Positions 16,476 to 25,493 of a DNA stretch of 64,000 nucleotides are shown here, piece after piece. Under the pieces are notes generated by a model. That model did no database searches. It saw nothing but the letters and a program-made list of their open reading frames with translations, and was not told the DNA's origin. A program made the translations under genes and the position numbers. Origin of the DNA: Sporosarcina cyprini (GTDB lineage Bacteria > Bacillota > Bacilli > Bacillales_A > Planococcaceae). Every line of letters starts with the position of its first letter. Within the stretch, counting starts at the first letter, position 1. Where the stretch lies: positions 1-64,000 of the forward strand of contig NZ_JAKMHX010000010.1 of assembly GCF_022048975.1 (NCBI RefSeq), given 5' to 3'.

Positions 16476-17462
16476 TTATTGATTCACTAACACTTTGCTC
16501 GGCTGACCTAGAATATGAAGCAAATCGCTGACCATAGCACTGCCGGTCGGATACATGCCTGCGCCCGGCCCGACAAGCGTAAGCTGGCCGAGGTATTCCG
16601 TGTCGACGATGACAGCGTTATCCACTCCGTCGATGCTGTGTAGAGGATGATCAGATCCGACTAGCACCGGGCCGACTGTTGCCTGCAAACCGCCTTTTTC
16701 ATCGAGCCAAACATCGGCCACATGCCGATAGCGAAGATTGTTATTTGAGGCCTCTTGCACGTGGGAAAGCTCGATATGATCCACTCCAACAACAGGAACG
16801 TGATCCCAATCCGGCTGCCGGTCAAACGCCAAGGAGCTAAGAATCATTAATTTCCGGAAGGCATCACCGCCGCTTACGTCATCGGTTGGATCCGCTTCGG
16901 CGTAACCAAGAGCTTGCGCTTGCTGCAAGACCTGTTGGAATGGAAGATGGTCCTCCCTCATCTTCGTTAAGATGTAGTTCGAAGTCCCATTTAATATCCC
17001 TTGCACGCGCCGTACCCGATCGGCTTTAATTAGATTGCTCACCGTCCGGATGATGGGAACGCCCCCTGCCGTCGTCGCTTCAAAACCGACTTGGACGCCA
17101 CGAAACTCGGCATGCTTTACCAAAGCCGGACCATGCTTAGCAAACATCTTCTTATTCGCTGTAATAATATGAGTTCCCTTTTCAATCGCCTCAGACAGAT
17201 AAGTATAGGCTGGCTCCTCACCGACAATCGCTTCAAAGACAACATCAATTGCAGGACCTGACCAAATATCGCGAATGTCATCCGTTATCACAACACCTGG
17301 TGTCGCCAGACGCTTTTTCGTCGCGTCCTTTACCAAAATGGCGACAATGTCGATTGTATAACCCGTCTGCTCCTGAATCTGTTCCCTTTTCTCCTTCAAT
17401 ATACGATAGATGCCTTCCCCTACCGTTCCAAAGCCAAGAATGGCCGCTTTAATGGATGGCAC
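16476..17462 (-). CDS. hom: Homoserine dehydrogenase, short form without ACT domain
   Basis: Homoserine dehydrogenase reduces aspartate semialdehyde to homoserine with NAD(P)H, the branch point to methionine and threonine. The 328-residue protein has the Rossmann motif ILGFGTVGEGIYRIL at the N-terminus, the catalytic-region stretch GILNGTSNYILTKM and the substrate loop LGYAEADPTDDVSGGDA. It ends near residue 328 and so lacks the C-terminal ACT regulatory domain of the roughly 430-residue Bacillus enzyme, which should remove threonine feedback. The GTG start at 17462 lies 6 nt after AAAGGAAG. It points the same way as metY and lies 520 bp downstream of it across a repeat array, so read-through from the S-box promoter would place it in methionine synthesis. 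Confidence 0.9.
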   Translation of the reverse strand: MPSIKAAILGFGTVGEGIYRILKEKREQIQEQTGYTIDIVAILVKDATKKRLATPGVVITDDIRDIWSGPAIDVVFEAIVGEEPAYTYLSEAIEKGTHIITANKKMFAKHGPALVKHAEFRGVQVGFEATTAGGVPIIRTVSNLIKADRVRRVQGILNGTSNYILTKMREDHLPFQQVLQQAQALGYAEADPTDDVSGGDAFRKLMILSSLAFDRQPDWDHVPVVGVDHIELSHVQEASNNNLRYRHVADVWLDEKGGLQATVGPVLVGSDHPLHSIDGVDNAVIVDTEYLGQLTLVGPGAGMYPTGSAMVSDLLHILGQPSKVLVNQ

Positions 17463-17489
17463 AAGACCACTTCCTTTCACACGACTCTA

Positions 17490-17940
17490 CAAAATGAAAA
17501 ATTCGCACCAAATGAGGTGCCAATTTCTCCAAAAATATTGATGGCCGTCAAATGAGACAACCTTTACTCCCATTCATGCGACTGGGCGTCGAATGGGACG
17601 CTCCGTTACGCAACTTTTTTTATGGCGAGTGCCAAATGAGACACTCCTTACGCCAAATTCATTCCGGTTGGTGCCAAATAATCCAGGCTTTGCGCCAAAT
17701 CCACGCCGGTTGGCCCAAATAACACACCCCACACGCCAAATTCAAACCGGCGGGCGCCAAATAACACACTCCTTACGCCAAATCTACACCGGCGAGTGCC
17801 AAATGAGACACTCCTTACGCCAAATCCTCACCGGCCAGTGCCAAATGAGACACTCCTTACGCCAAATCCTCACCGGCCAGTGCCAAATGAGACACTTCCT
17901 GTGTTAACTTCAAATCGGCAGCCACCAAATGAGGTCGCCT
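17490..17940. repeat. Array of 21-bp GCCAAAT units between metY and hom
   Basis: From 17631 to about 17902 thirteen units start with GCCAAAT at 21-bp steps (one step is 20). They alternate between GCCAAATGAGACACTCCTTAC and GCCAAATCCTCACCGGCCAGT types, giving a 42-bp dimer. Degenerate units extend the array on both sides. Many units carry their own short dyad: GAGTG-N10-CACTC in one type and CGCC...GGCG in the other. The family recurs at 62504-62690. An open frame through the array (17593-17907) only translates the repeat. Confidence 0.9.
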
Positions 17941-17984
17941 CTTTGCCAATTCCATTCAAAACTCTATCTTTCAATTACTTCATT

Positions 17985-19286
17985 TCATTTTTCAGCTGCA
18001 ACAGGAACTGCTTTTTCAATCGCCTGCGCAAGGTCTGCGATAATATCTTCCGCGGATTCCAAGCCGACTGACAAACGGATCAATTCTTCGGTAACGCCAG
18101 AGTTCTTTAGATCTTCAGCTGACAATTGCTGATGTGTTGTCGATGCCGGATGGATGATCAATGATTTGGCATCCCCGACATTAGCGACGTGCGACCAGAT
18201 CTTTACACCATCAATCACCTTCCGTCCTGCTTCGCGTCCGCCTTTGATACCGAATACTAGGATAGAGCCGAATCCATTTTTTAAGTACACTTTCGCGTTG
18301 GCATGCGATGGATGGTCTTCCGATCCTGCATAAGTTACCCACTCAACAGAAGGATGATTTTTCAAGAATTCCGCTACTTTGCGTGCATTTTCGTTATGGC
18401 GTGTCACGCGAAGATGAAGCGTTTCTAAACCTTGCAAGAAGTTGAAGGCACTGTCTGGATCCAGGCATGGTCCGAAGTCACGGAGCAATTGGACACGTAG
18501 TTTCGTAGCAAATGCCGCACCCGCTGTGTCAATGCCGTAGCGTAAGCCGTGGTATGTTTCATCCGGCTCAGTGAAACCTGGGAACTTCCCTTTCGTCCAG
18601 TCGAATTTACCGCCATCGACGACGACTCCGCCGATTGTTGTGCCGTGACCACCAATCCATTTTGTTGCGGAATGAATGACCACGTCTGCTCCATGTTCGA
18701 TCGGGTTTGCGCCATATGGAGAAGCAAATGTGCTATCGATCAATAATGGAATATCATTCTCATGAGCTACCTTCGCCACTGCCGCGATATCTAGAACGTG
18801 CAAGCTTGGATTGCCGATCGTTTCAGCAAACAGCGCTTTCGTCTTGTCAGTGATTGCTGCACGGAAATTCTCTGGATCCGTCGCATCGACGAATTTCACT
18901 GTAATTCCGTAGCGTGGAAGTGTCGTTGCGAATAGATTGTACGTACCTCCGTATAAATTGCTCGCTGCCACGATTTCATCACCGGCGCCTGCAATGTTCA
19001 ATATGGAGAAAGCAATTGCTGCCATACCGGAAGAAAGGGCTACTGCAGCAGTTCCGCCTTCCAACAATGCAATTCTTTCTTCAAAAACTGCAACAGTCGG
19101 GTTCGTAATGCGTGTATAAATATTCCCTGCCTCTTGAAGGGCAAATAGGTTTTGGGCATGTTCTGTATCACGGAAAACAAAAGAAGTGGTGCGATGGATC
19201 GGCACTGCGCGGGACCCTGTAACAGGATCAGGCTTTTGGCCACCATGCAAAAGTAGAGTTTCGGGTTGAAGTTGGTTGTTTGTCAT
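17985..19286 (-). CDS. metY: O-acetylhomoserine sulfhydrylase (PLP enzyme)
   Basis: A 433-residue pyridoxal-phosphate enzyme that makes homocysteine from O-acetylhomoserine and sulfide in the cytosol. It opens with [20 protein letters not shown], has the cofactor-binding aspartate in [12 protein letters not shown], the Schiff-base lysine in [13 protein letters not shown] and the C-terminal [14 protein letters not shown]. Length and the insert after the lysine match MetY rather than the shorter MetB/MetC. ATG 19286 follows GGAGG. A SAM-I riboswitch lies upstream, so it is off when SAM is plentiful. The acetyltransferase metX is not in this window. Confidence 0.95.
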   Translation of the reverse strand: MTNNQLQPETLLLHGGQKPDPVTGSRAVPIHRTTSFVFRDTEHAQNLFALQEAGNIYTRITNPTVAVFEERIALLEGGTAAVALSSGMAAIAFSILNIAGAGDEIVAASNLYGGTYNLFATTLPRYGITVKFVDATDPENFRAAITDKTKALFAETIGNPSLHVLDIAAVAKVAHENDIPLLIDSTFASPYGANPIEHGADVVIHSATKWIGGHGTTIGGVVVDGGKFDWTKGKFPGFTEPDETYHGLRYGIDTAGAAFATKLRVQLLRDFGPCLDPDSAFNFLQGLETLHLRVTRHNENARKVAEFLKNHPSVEWVTYAGSEDHPSHANAKVYLKNGFGSILVFGIKGGREAGRKVIDGVKIWSHVANVGDAKSLIIHPASTTHQQLSAEDLKNSGVTEELIRLSVGLESAEDIIADLAQAIEKAVPVAAEK

Positions 19287-19368
19287 TAGAATTACCTCCA
19301 GTGGTTGTAGTGTAAGATGAAAATGCAACAGAGTGATGCAGTGCGGAGGCGTTGGGGGTTTTTAGGAA

Positions 19369-19536
19369 TAAAAAAATAACCCCTTTCGCTAAGAAGAGGG
19401 TTACGCTTTCGCTTATTCCTCCCCTTATCTTTCAGACCGTTCGCACGTTCTGTAGGAAGTAGCACCTTTGCAAGTTCGTCACTTGCCGGTTGCCGGGCAT
19501 CGCAGGGCCTAGTCCCTCCGCCGCTCTTGATAAGAG
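19369..19536 (-). promoter_or_regulatory. SAM-I riboswitch (S-box) of metY
   Basis: On the minus strand the P1 strand CTTATCAAGAG, the conserved GGAGGGACTAG...CCCTGCGATGCCCGGCAACC, the P3/P4 parts GGTGCTA.TTCC and the closing TGAAAGATAAG appear in order (19535 to 19424). A terminator stem of GTAACCC(T)CTT and AAGGGGTTAT with a T-run follows to 19369. High SAM should terminate transcription before metY. Confidence 0.95.
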
Positions 19537-19800
19537 TATGGGTGATTCAGTTTTTCATCTTGTTGAACAGTATAGAGACTCCTATTTTCAAAGTCAAGGG
19601 GTAAGTGAAAAATTGTTCTGAACGTTTTGTATCGTCGGGGTTTTTTCTTTATTGTCCATATAAATTATTTTTACATTACATTTTACAATAAGTTTGCTAA
19701 ATCGACCCTATACCCTACCATTCGGCTATCTTTGAGAAATTCATTGAACGGTCCATTCAGACATCGTATGATAAAACCATAACTAATGTGGGGGAATTTT

Positions 19801-20439
19801 ATGATCTTTTGGATCATCGGTATTGCCATAATTGGATATGCCATCGGTTGTTTGCACGGTTCTGTCGTGGCACAATGGATTTCCGGGGTGAACTTGAAAG
19901 AGACCGGGGTAAAAAATGCGGGGGCTTCAAACGCGCTCATCGTTCTCGGAAAACGATATGGTGCGCTCGTTGCCATTATTGATATCGGGAAAGGGATTCT
20001 GGCTGTCATAGCAGTCCGCCTGCTTTCCAACCAGTTTGATCTGGATCCAGAGTATAGTACATTGCTTCTTTTCACAGTGGGAGCAGCTGTCATTTTCGGG
20101 CATAACTTTCCGTTTTACATGAAATTTAACGGTGGAAAAGGGACAGCAACGGTCATCGGGGTTTTATTTGCCATCGATTGGCGATTCGGTTTGGCAGGTC
20201 TTGTCCTTTTCATTGCGGTCGCACTATTGACGGACATTCTCGTCATTGGTGTCTTCATGTTATATGTCACCCTAATGGCGATGGCCATTTGGCTAGATGG
20301 CTACTGGCCAATCCTGATTGCCGCCTTGCTTTTCATCATGGCTGTTTGGAAACATACTGAAAATATTAAACGAATTCGTGCGGGAACTGAAACCCGCATC
20401 CGGGCATCATTTAGTAAGAAAAAGGAAAAGTCCTCTTGA
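19801..20439 (+). CDS. plsY: PlsY-family glycerol-3-phosphate acyltransferase
   Basis: A 212-residue membrane enzyme that transfers acyl groups from acyl-phosphate to glycerol-3-phosphate, the first step of phospholipid synthesis. The three PlsY motifs are visible: GCLHGSVVAQW, GVKNAGASNALIVLGKRYG and FGHNFPFYMKFNGGKGTAT, with five or so membrane segments and a basic C-terminus. In motif 1 the usual P is replaced by H and in motif 2 the usual SGN(A/P)GATN is GVKNAGASN, so this may be a YneS paralogue rather than the main enzyme. GGGGGAA lies a few nt before ATG 19801. Monocistronic. Confidence 0.85.
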   Translation: MIFWIIGIAIIGYAIGCLHGSVVAQWISGVNLKETGVKNAGASNALIVLGKRYGALVAIIDIGKGILAVIAVRLLSNQFDLDPEYSTLLLFTVGAAVIFGHNFPFYMKFNGGKGTATVIGVLFAIDWRFGLAGLVLFIAVALLTDILVIGVFMLYVTLMAMAIWLDGYWPILIAALLFIMAVWKHTENIKRIRAGTETRIRASFSKKKEKSS

Positions 20440-20480
20440 ACGAACGAGCTCAGTTGCAGGGAAAGCAAATTAACAACGTA

Positions 20481-20605
20481 AATTACAGGATAATCAGCAT
20501 ATATTCCAACAGTGAAATAGCCGTATAAAACAAGTAATAGCGCTCAGAAATTTGAGCGCTTTTTTGAATAATATTCTACAATCCTAATTGAACTAAAGCA
20601 CTCGT
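20481..20605. repeat. Interspersed intergenic repeat, copy 2
   Basis: Second copy of the element at 15712-15845, in the same orientation, about 4.8 kb away. It contains the hairpin GCGCTCAGAAATTTGAGCGC followed by TTTTTT and may terminate plsY. Confidence 0.75.
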
Positions 20606-20647
20606 AGAAGAACAATCGCACCCCATTGCAGAAGAAAACCTAGTTAA

Positions 20648-21013
20648 TTATTTCGAGACTGCATCTACCCTTTCTATTCCGCGTTGTGGAGGGTCCGAAT
20701 CTAATTGGTTGCCGTTCCAATATACAATTACATAGGTTCCTACTTCTAATTCTTTGTACTTACCAGTTTCATAACCATAATATGCTCCATCATTTTCTTG
20801 AGCTATCTTTATTAACTCCTCCTCTTCCTTATTAGAAATATCTTCTTTACTGATATTTGGTACAACCAATATTTGACTCCGCCCATTTTGATTCTCTTTT
20901 ATATCCACAATAATGCCTTCTTGTTGTTCCAAAGAACTGTTAGTTGCTTGTTCTTGTCCACAACCAGCTACTAGGAAACTCCATGCGATGGATAAAGCAA
21001 GTATTTTTTTCAG
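20648..21013 (-). CDS. DUF3221-like lipoprotein with CUG start
   Basis: A 121-residue lipoprotein. The open frame only shows its signal peptide if translation begins at CTG (21013): KKILALSIAWSFLVAGCGQ, with the lipobox VAGC. AGGAGG lies 8 nt upstream of that CTG, and the first standard start (TTG at 20932) would leave out the export signal and has no ribosome-binding site. The mature part, GIIVDIKENQNGRSQILVV ... GTYVIVYWNGNQLDSDPPQR, resembles the OB-like DUF3221 (YobA) proteins of Bacillus. Function unknown. It is downstream of a GNAT gene on the same strand but separated by about 50 nt. Confidence 0.75.
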   Translation of the reverse strand: MKKILALSIAWSFLVAGCGQEQATNSSLEQQEGIIVDIKENQNGRSQILVVPNISKEDISNKEEEELIKIAQENDGAYYGYETGKYKELEVGTYVIVYWNGNQLDSDPPQRGIERVDAVSK

Positions 21014-21065
21014 TAATCTCCCCTCCTATCGCATTGACTACAACATTTATTCAACATAACATATC

Positions 21066-21512
21066 TCAGACAGATTTTTCTGGTATGTACAGCCGCATAT
21101 AAATATAACCATCTTCTATATCGTTTGATAATTCAAAGCCTAAGTTGCTCCAAAATTTTTGTGCGGGTATATTTCCTAGATTAACTGGCAAGGAAATCCT
21201 ACTTGCATTGTGTTCTTTGCACAAATATTCAATACAAAGTTTAGCCGCCGCTGTTCCATAACCTCTTTTTTGAAAGCGGCTATCGATCATAAAATTTACG
21301 ATTTGAGGGTTATTTTCGACAATAAGCATTGAAACATAACCCACCATCTCATTATCGGTATAGATTGCAAAGGGGCGTGCATCATCACCAAATACCCACG
21401 CTTCGGCTAATGACCACGCTACAGGGTCTATAAAGTCCACATTAGCATCAGTTATATTCAAGCTTAAACATTCTTGATAATTGTCCTCATTAATTGTTCT
21501 TAACTCCACCAA
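21066..21512 (-). CDS. GNAT-family N-acetyltransferase
   Basis: A 148-residue acetyltransferase with the GNAT fold. Motif A is FMIDSRFQKRGYGTAAAKLC (the QKRGYG pyrophosphate loop for acetyl-CoA) and motif B is LPVNLGNIPAQKFWSNLGFE. It resembles the SpeG/BltD diamine acetyltransferase group, but the substrate cannot be assigned. Start TTG at 21512 after AAAGGTGATA. AT-rich relative to the metY region. Confidence 0.85.
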   Translation of the reverse strand: MVELRTINEDNYQECLSLNITDANVDFIDPVAWSLAEAWVFGDDARPFAIYTDNEMVGYVSMLIVENNPQIVNFMIDSRFQKRGYGTAAAKLCIEYLCKEHNASRISLPVNLGNIPAQKFWSNLGFELSNDIEDGYIYMRLYIPEKSV

Positions 21513-21642
21513 AAAATATCACCTTTCAAATATAGTAAAGGATGTTTAATGTAAATAATTCAACTTTTGAAGAGTGGAATTAACAAATAAATCTTAATAC
21601 ATCCTCGAAATCCTAAAACTTAATGCTCAAATTAATTTTGAA

Positions 21643-21837
21643 TCAGTTCTCCTTGAATACTTTCACGTCATAACCCGTTTCTTCTTTAACTTCTCTAACA
21701 CAGCACTCCTCAGGACTTTCGCCCTCCTCAATACCACCCGACGGTACTGCCCAACTTTCCGACTCGAAACTTTTGACCATTAAAATTTCCATTTGTTCAT
21801 TTATACAAATACCGGCTGAACCTACCCATCTGTCCAT
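21643..21837 (-). pseudogene. Truncated Nudix hydrolase
   Basis: The 64-codon frame has a good start (AGTAGGGGG before ATG 21837) and a complete Nudix box, GGIEEGESPEECCVREVKEETGYD, but stops seven codons later at VKVFKEN. Nudix hydrolases normally need about 60-80 more residues. The following 100 bp contain no continuation in any frame that I can see, so the 3 prime half seems deleted. It could still make a short peptide. It lies in a cluster of AT-rich accessory genes. Confidence 0.7.
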
Positions 21838-21968
21838 ATTGATATTCCCCCTACTCTTCAATAAAAATAATTTTTTAAATAAATCTTCTATCTATAAATT
21901 ATTCATATTAAGTAAAGATAACTAGATCTCGTACGAGAGAGAAAGTGCTTTCGGAAAAATCAAACCCA

Positions 21969-22760
21969 TCATAAATCAAGGGATTCGTTTTTATCTAAAA
22001 GTTTCTTTAGTTCATCATCCATAGAAAAAGTTGTACTATGTTTTATTACACGCATAAAAAGTTCTTTCAACTTACAAGCCGATTCCCTTATATTTTCAGC
22101 AGTAACTTCTGTTGGAACTGTCGCTAAGTAGTCTTGGAGAAAATGAGGATCTAACGTTTCATATGCTTTAAATTGATGAAGTTTTTTATCTTCAATCATT
22201 GCTTGGACTAGTAAGGTAAAGCCCCTCATATCCTCCAGCATTTTAAGTGCATAAATCATGTTATTTCGCTTCAATTCTTTCTCTAAAGCCAAAGAACAAT
22301 AAACAAATTCAAATGGTACATCCATACCGACATTATATTTTACAGGACGATTTAAAAAGTGCTCATTTTCAGCATCCATCTTCTCTTTCACTAAACCTGT
22401 TTTATCAATAATTACCTTCCATAAAGGAGATTGCACGGATAGAAGAACTCTTGGAACAATAGAGACATTGAACTCCAGTCCATTCTCCAAAATCGCAATA
22501 ATTAGGAAAATGTCTTTACTAAACTGCTTTTCTTTGAAATAGAGAGGATTGAAAACCTCTAATGTATCTCTAATAAAATCTTTCGTTCTTTCTGCATCCT
22601 CTATATTAGAAACAGCAATCATTAAGTCAATATCAGAGAATTCATCTTTATACCCAATGACCCCTGAACCCAATTGGACAACCCCTTCCACTAATTCGGA
22701 AGAGGCGAGTGCTCTACTAACATTATCAAAATATGTCTTTCTTTCTTCAAAAGTATACAT
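21969..22760 (-). CDS. Nucleotidyltransferase-domain protein
   Basis: A 263-residue protein with a Pol-beta type nucleotidyltransferase domain at the N-terminus: GSGVIGYKDEFSDIDLMIAV, the GS...D-x-D metal site. The rest is mostly helical, as in aminoglycoside or lincosamide nucleotidyltransferase relatives. Start ATG 22760 (MYTFEERK) follows GGGGTGAGA; the frame also allows ATG 22796. Substrate unknown; a resistance function is possible but not supported beyond the fold. Confidence 0.75.
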   Translation of the reverse strand: MYTFEERKTYFDNVSRALASSELVEGVVQLGSGVIGYKDEFSDIDLMIAVSNIEDAERTKDFIRDTLEVFNPLYFKEKQFSKDIFLIIAILENGLEFNVSIVPRVLLSVQSPLWKVIIDKTGLVKEKMDAENEHFLNRPVKYNVGMDVPFEFVYCSLALEKELKRNNMIYALKMLEDMRGFTLLVQAMIEDKKLHQFKAYETLDPHFLQDYLATVPTEVTAENIRESACKLKELFMRVIKHSTTFSMDDELKKLLDKNESLDL

Positions 22761-22843
22761 TCGTCTCTCACCCCAATTTGCCAATGACTTCCCCATCTAT
22801 TAAGCCCTTGAAACTTAAGTTCAGATCGTCATCTAATTTTCTC

Positions 22844-23116
22844 TCACCATGCAATCTTAATCACTTTCATCAAAAACTTCGCAGATAAATAAGACAGCGG
22901 AATTACACCAAAGATCAAAATAAAAATGCTAATTGAATCGTTATACCCGTTCCAAAAATATTGGTTAAAGACGTACGCAAGTATCCTGAAGTACACAACA
23001 AAAAATCCGATGGCTATGGCAACAAAGCCAATCTCGCCGAATATAGATTGCGGCGAATCAGCCTTTTTCTTTCTGTTCAAATAGTCCTGTTTGTTCAGAT
23101 GGTCCTGGTCCTCCAT
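22844..23116 (-). CDS. Small membrane protein of unknown function
   Basis: A 90-residue protein: a charged soluble head (MEDQDHLNKQDYLNRKKK) and two membrane segments (GFVAIAIGFFVVYFRILAYV and ISIFILIFGVIPLSYLSA). GGGGGC precedes the ATG. No family recognised. Confidence 0.7.
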   Translation of the reverse strand: MEDQDHLNKQDYLNRKKKADSPQSIFGEIGFVAIAIGFFVVYFRILAYVFNQYFWNGYNDSISIFILIFGVIPLSYLSAKFLMKVIKIAW

Positions 23117-23142
23117 GAACTGCCCCCCAGTCTGAGAAGATA

Positions 23143-23177
23143 GGAGTCAATTCATATTTGAATTGACTCCTCGTTTT
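23143..23177. terminator. Hairpin, possible terminator
   Basis: GGAGTCAATTC pairs with GAATTGACTCC across a 6-nt loop. The T-run is on the plus-strand side, while the nearest gene ending here is on the minus strand, so the assignment is uncertain. Confidence 0.5.
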
Positions 23178-23199
23178 AATCAAAAATAGTACTGTTCAC

Positions 23200-23691
23200 T
23201 TAATCATTCGCCGGCTGACAGCACAAATTTCCTTCCCCTTTTTCAAGAGCCGCCTTTAAACTGGAAAGAACGCCGCTCCACGCCCTTTGATGCCACTCGG
23301 TCGCTTCCTTCCAATCACTCTCGTCCTGGAAACCGATATGCTCAACCGTCACTTTTGTTGTTTCTTCGTCCATTGATTCAAAACGTACAAAGACTGTTGT
23401 CAGTTCATCTTCTTTGTTCATGATCGCTTGGAATTGATCGGGACCTTTCCAAGTGAACGCCAATTCCTTCTGCGGCACAAGAGATACAATTTTGCACCCC
23501 ATCGTATTCATGCCCTCTCGGTTGCCAGGAATGAAATATAATTCATATGCCCCGCCGACTTCCACTTCTACTACCGCCTCCGGTGCGAACCACTGCGATA
23601 CGCGATCTGAAATAGTCCAAGCCAGCCATACCAACTCCAAAGGTGATTTGATGGCGACTTCATTGATAACCCCTTTGCTTGTCACTGCCAT
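23200..23691 (-). CDS. SRPBCC (AHSA1-like) domain protein
   Basis: A 163-residue protein with one AHSA1-type SRPBCC domain: VAIKSPLELVWLAWTISDRVSQWFAP at the start and the terminal helix WHQRAWSGVLSSLKAALEKG. It ends with LCCQPAND, an unusual cysteine pair. It is distinct from the 11719-12126 protein. ATG 23691 follows GGGGATAG. Probably co-transcribed with the membrane protein gene just upstream. Confidence 0.85.
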   Translation of the reverse strand: MAVTSKGVINEVAIKSPLELVWLAWTISDRVSQWFAPEAVVEVEVGGAYELYFIPGNREGMNTMGCKIVSLVPQKELAFTWKGPDQFQAIMNKEDELTTVFVRFESMDEETTKVTVEHIGFQDESDWKEATEWHQRAWSGVLSSLKAALEKGEGNLCCQPAND

Positions 23692-23703
23692 TTCTCTATC
23701 CCC

Positions 23704-23973
23704 TTACTGTCCAGTTATTGTTTTCTTTCTAGAAAATCGAACGAAATAAAAAATCGCGCTTGCCATAAAAACAATCGAAATCATGATGAATAAGGTCACG
23801 GACATCGGGTCGCCGGATGCATTATATCGATCAGCCAAAATTCCTTCTTGTAATAGCATTTGCGAGAAAATGAACAACAGAAATAAGGAGCTGAACAATA
23901 GATACAGCACCGTTTTCATTCTCTCTTTTAAAAAAAAGATGAAGACTGAATTGATTAAAATAAGTACAAACAA
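23704..23973 (-). CDS. Small membrane protein, start uncertain
   Basis: Up to 89 residues with three hydrophobic segments. The frame opens at TTG 23973 directly after a stop and has no clear ribosome-binding site; ATG 23919 (MKTVLYLLFSS) is preceded by AAAAGAGAGA and may be the real start, giving 71 residues. It lies 12 nt before the AHSA1-like gene. Family unknown. Confidence 0.55.
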   Translation of the reverse strand: MFVLILINSVFIFFLKERMKTVLYLLFSSLFLLFIFSQMLLQEGILADRYNASGDPMSVTLFIMISIVFMASAIFYFVRFSRKKTITGQ

Positions 23974-24036
23974 TTAGTAATAGATGTTCCCGAATATACT
24001 ACTCGCCTCCAAATCAGCAACCGCCTTTCAACTTTT

Positions 24037-24801
24037 TTACATAGATCTTGCAATCTCGACGATTTCTTCCTCCGTTAAGTTGCCCTCAATGCTGAAGTAA
24101 TGGGTTTCTGTCATCCAGATTAATTGGCGGAGATTGTTTTTGTACGTGATTAAGCTCCCTTTATGTGTACCGATGATCCATTCTTCCACTTTGGAATCAT
24201 CTCGGTCTGCCACGATGCCAAAGCTGAAGGATTCTGTGCTGCTAAGTTGTGCAATTGTGAACTCCCGATCCCCACCGATATAATTTAGATAGATTTCCTT
24301 GCTCTTCTCATTCTGTTTTCGTATCACGTCCACATGTGATAATTCGAAGTCAACAGGAACCTCCGGGAGGACGATTGGGAAGTCCGTTACCGACTGGGCT
24401 TCCTCTACACTCAGCTGATCGGTTTCATATTCGGAGGTCTCAATAACTTGATAAGCAGTTGCATCCGGCATGTCCGTAACCATAGTTTCTGCCTTCTCCG
24501 TGTTACCGCCCATCAGTTGAATGACCGAACCTTGAATCTGCTGAAACCATACAACTAAGTTTCCGTAAGCAAATCCGTTTCCAGGCGACCAAATGAAGAA
24601 TAACAACATACAAGCGGCCGCTAAGGACAAAAGCATGCCCCAGCCTTTCATTTTCCGGCGGGGAGGGCTTGTATTTCTTCCAGCTTCAAGCCGCTTCCAA
24701 GCCTCCTCGATGGTCACCTCGGAAAGGGGCTGTCGATGGATTTGCTCTTGCAGTGCTTCCCGAACGAGGTCATCGAAATCCCGATCTTCATTTTCCGACA
24801 T
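24037..24801 (-). CDS. Anti-sigma-like membrane protein with DUF4367 domain
   Basis: A 254-residue single-pass protein encoded 3 prime of, and overlapping by 14 nt, an ECF sigma factor gene. The cytosolic head (about 1-52) has a charged helix DLVREALQEQIHRQPLSEVT; the membrane segment is GMLLSLAAACMLLFFIWSPG; the external part ends with a DUF4367-like domain (FTIAQLSSTESFSFGI, LIWMTETHYFSIEGNLTEEEI). The arrangement is that of a sigma/anti-sigma pair in which the membrane protein holds the sigma factor inactive. The signal is unknown. Confidence 0.82.
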   Translation of the reverse strand: MSENEDRDFDDLVREALQEQIHRQPLSEVTIEEAWKRLEAGRNTSPPRRKMKGWGMLLSLAAACMLLFFIWSPGNGFAYGNLVVWFQQIQGSVIQLMGGNTEKAETMVTDMPDATAYQVIETSEYETDQLSVEEAQSVTDFPIVLPEVPVDFELSHVDVIRKQNEKSKEIYLNYIGGDREFTIAQLSSTESFSFGIVADRDDSKVEEWIIGTHKGSLITYKNNLRQLIWMTETHYFSIEGNLTEEEIVEIARSM

Positions 24802-25384
24802 CCAGAATCGCCTCCATCAATTCTTCTTTCTTTTCAATCGCCGCTCTCAGTTTCAGTTTCGCACGGTGCACCCTTGTCTTAACAGTTGCAATGTTGACAT
24901 CCAAAGCTTCCGAAATCTCTTCATATGTCAAGTCATCGAAGTAATAAAGAAAAAGGACAATTCGGTGATTCGCTTTCAATTTATCGATCTCTTCCTGCAA
25001 AAGGGAACGAATTAGTTTTCGCTCCGCCGCCGTCTCAACAGATGAAATCGGATTCTGCTCTACTTGCAGGAGCTCTTTGTTAATAAAGACGTCGTCTGCA
25101 GCAAAATCATTCCATCTTTTCATTTTCCGCAAATAATCGATCGCCGTCCGGGTTGTTATCGTCGTCAGCCAGGCACCGATTTTCTCAATTTCATGTATGA
25201 GATGGATATTGCGGAAAGCCTTCAAATAGCTCTCCTGTAGAATGTCCTGTGCCAATTCAGGATCTTTTACAATAAAATAAGCTGTATGATAAACACGGTC
25301 ATAATACTTTTCGAAAATAATTTTCTCTACTTCAGGCGTCGTTTTTTCCTCTTCGGCGAACACCTTTTTCAACAAGTCGACCAC
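24788..25384 (-). CDS. ECF-type RNA polymerase sigma factor
   Basis: A 198-residue sigma-70 family factor. Region 2 holds IFEKYYDRVYHTAYFIVKD and DILQESYLKAFRN; region 4 holds HRIVLFLYYFDDLTYEEISEALDVNIATVKTRVHRAKLKL, with the recognition helix at the end. It would direct transcription of a small stress regulon, probably including its own operon with the DUF4367 protein. Start GTG 25384 after GAGGTGAG; TTG codons a few residues in are alternatives. Confidence 0.92.
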   Translation of the reverse strand: MVDLLKKVFAEEEKTTPEVEKIIFEKYYDRVYHTAYFIVKDPELAQDILQESYLKAFRNIHLIHEIEKIGAWLTTITTRTAIDYLRKMKRWNDFAADDVFINKELLQVEQNPISSVETAAERKLIRSLLQEEIDKLKANHRIVLFLYYFDDLTYEEISEALDVNIATVKTRVHRAKLKLRAAIEKKEELMEAILDVGK

Positions 25385-25493
25385 CTCTCACCTCGTCAGA
25401 ATGTAGTAAGAACTATTCCTTATATTTCCTTCACTATACCGCAAAATCTTGGTATAGAGTAGAGTATTTGGAATGATTTACAAGGTGAGGAGC

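Noticed and set aside
17593-17907. ORF with repeated NETLLTPN peptide
   Set aside because: It only translates the 21-bp repeat array; a period divisible by three makes any array frame open.
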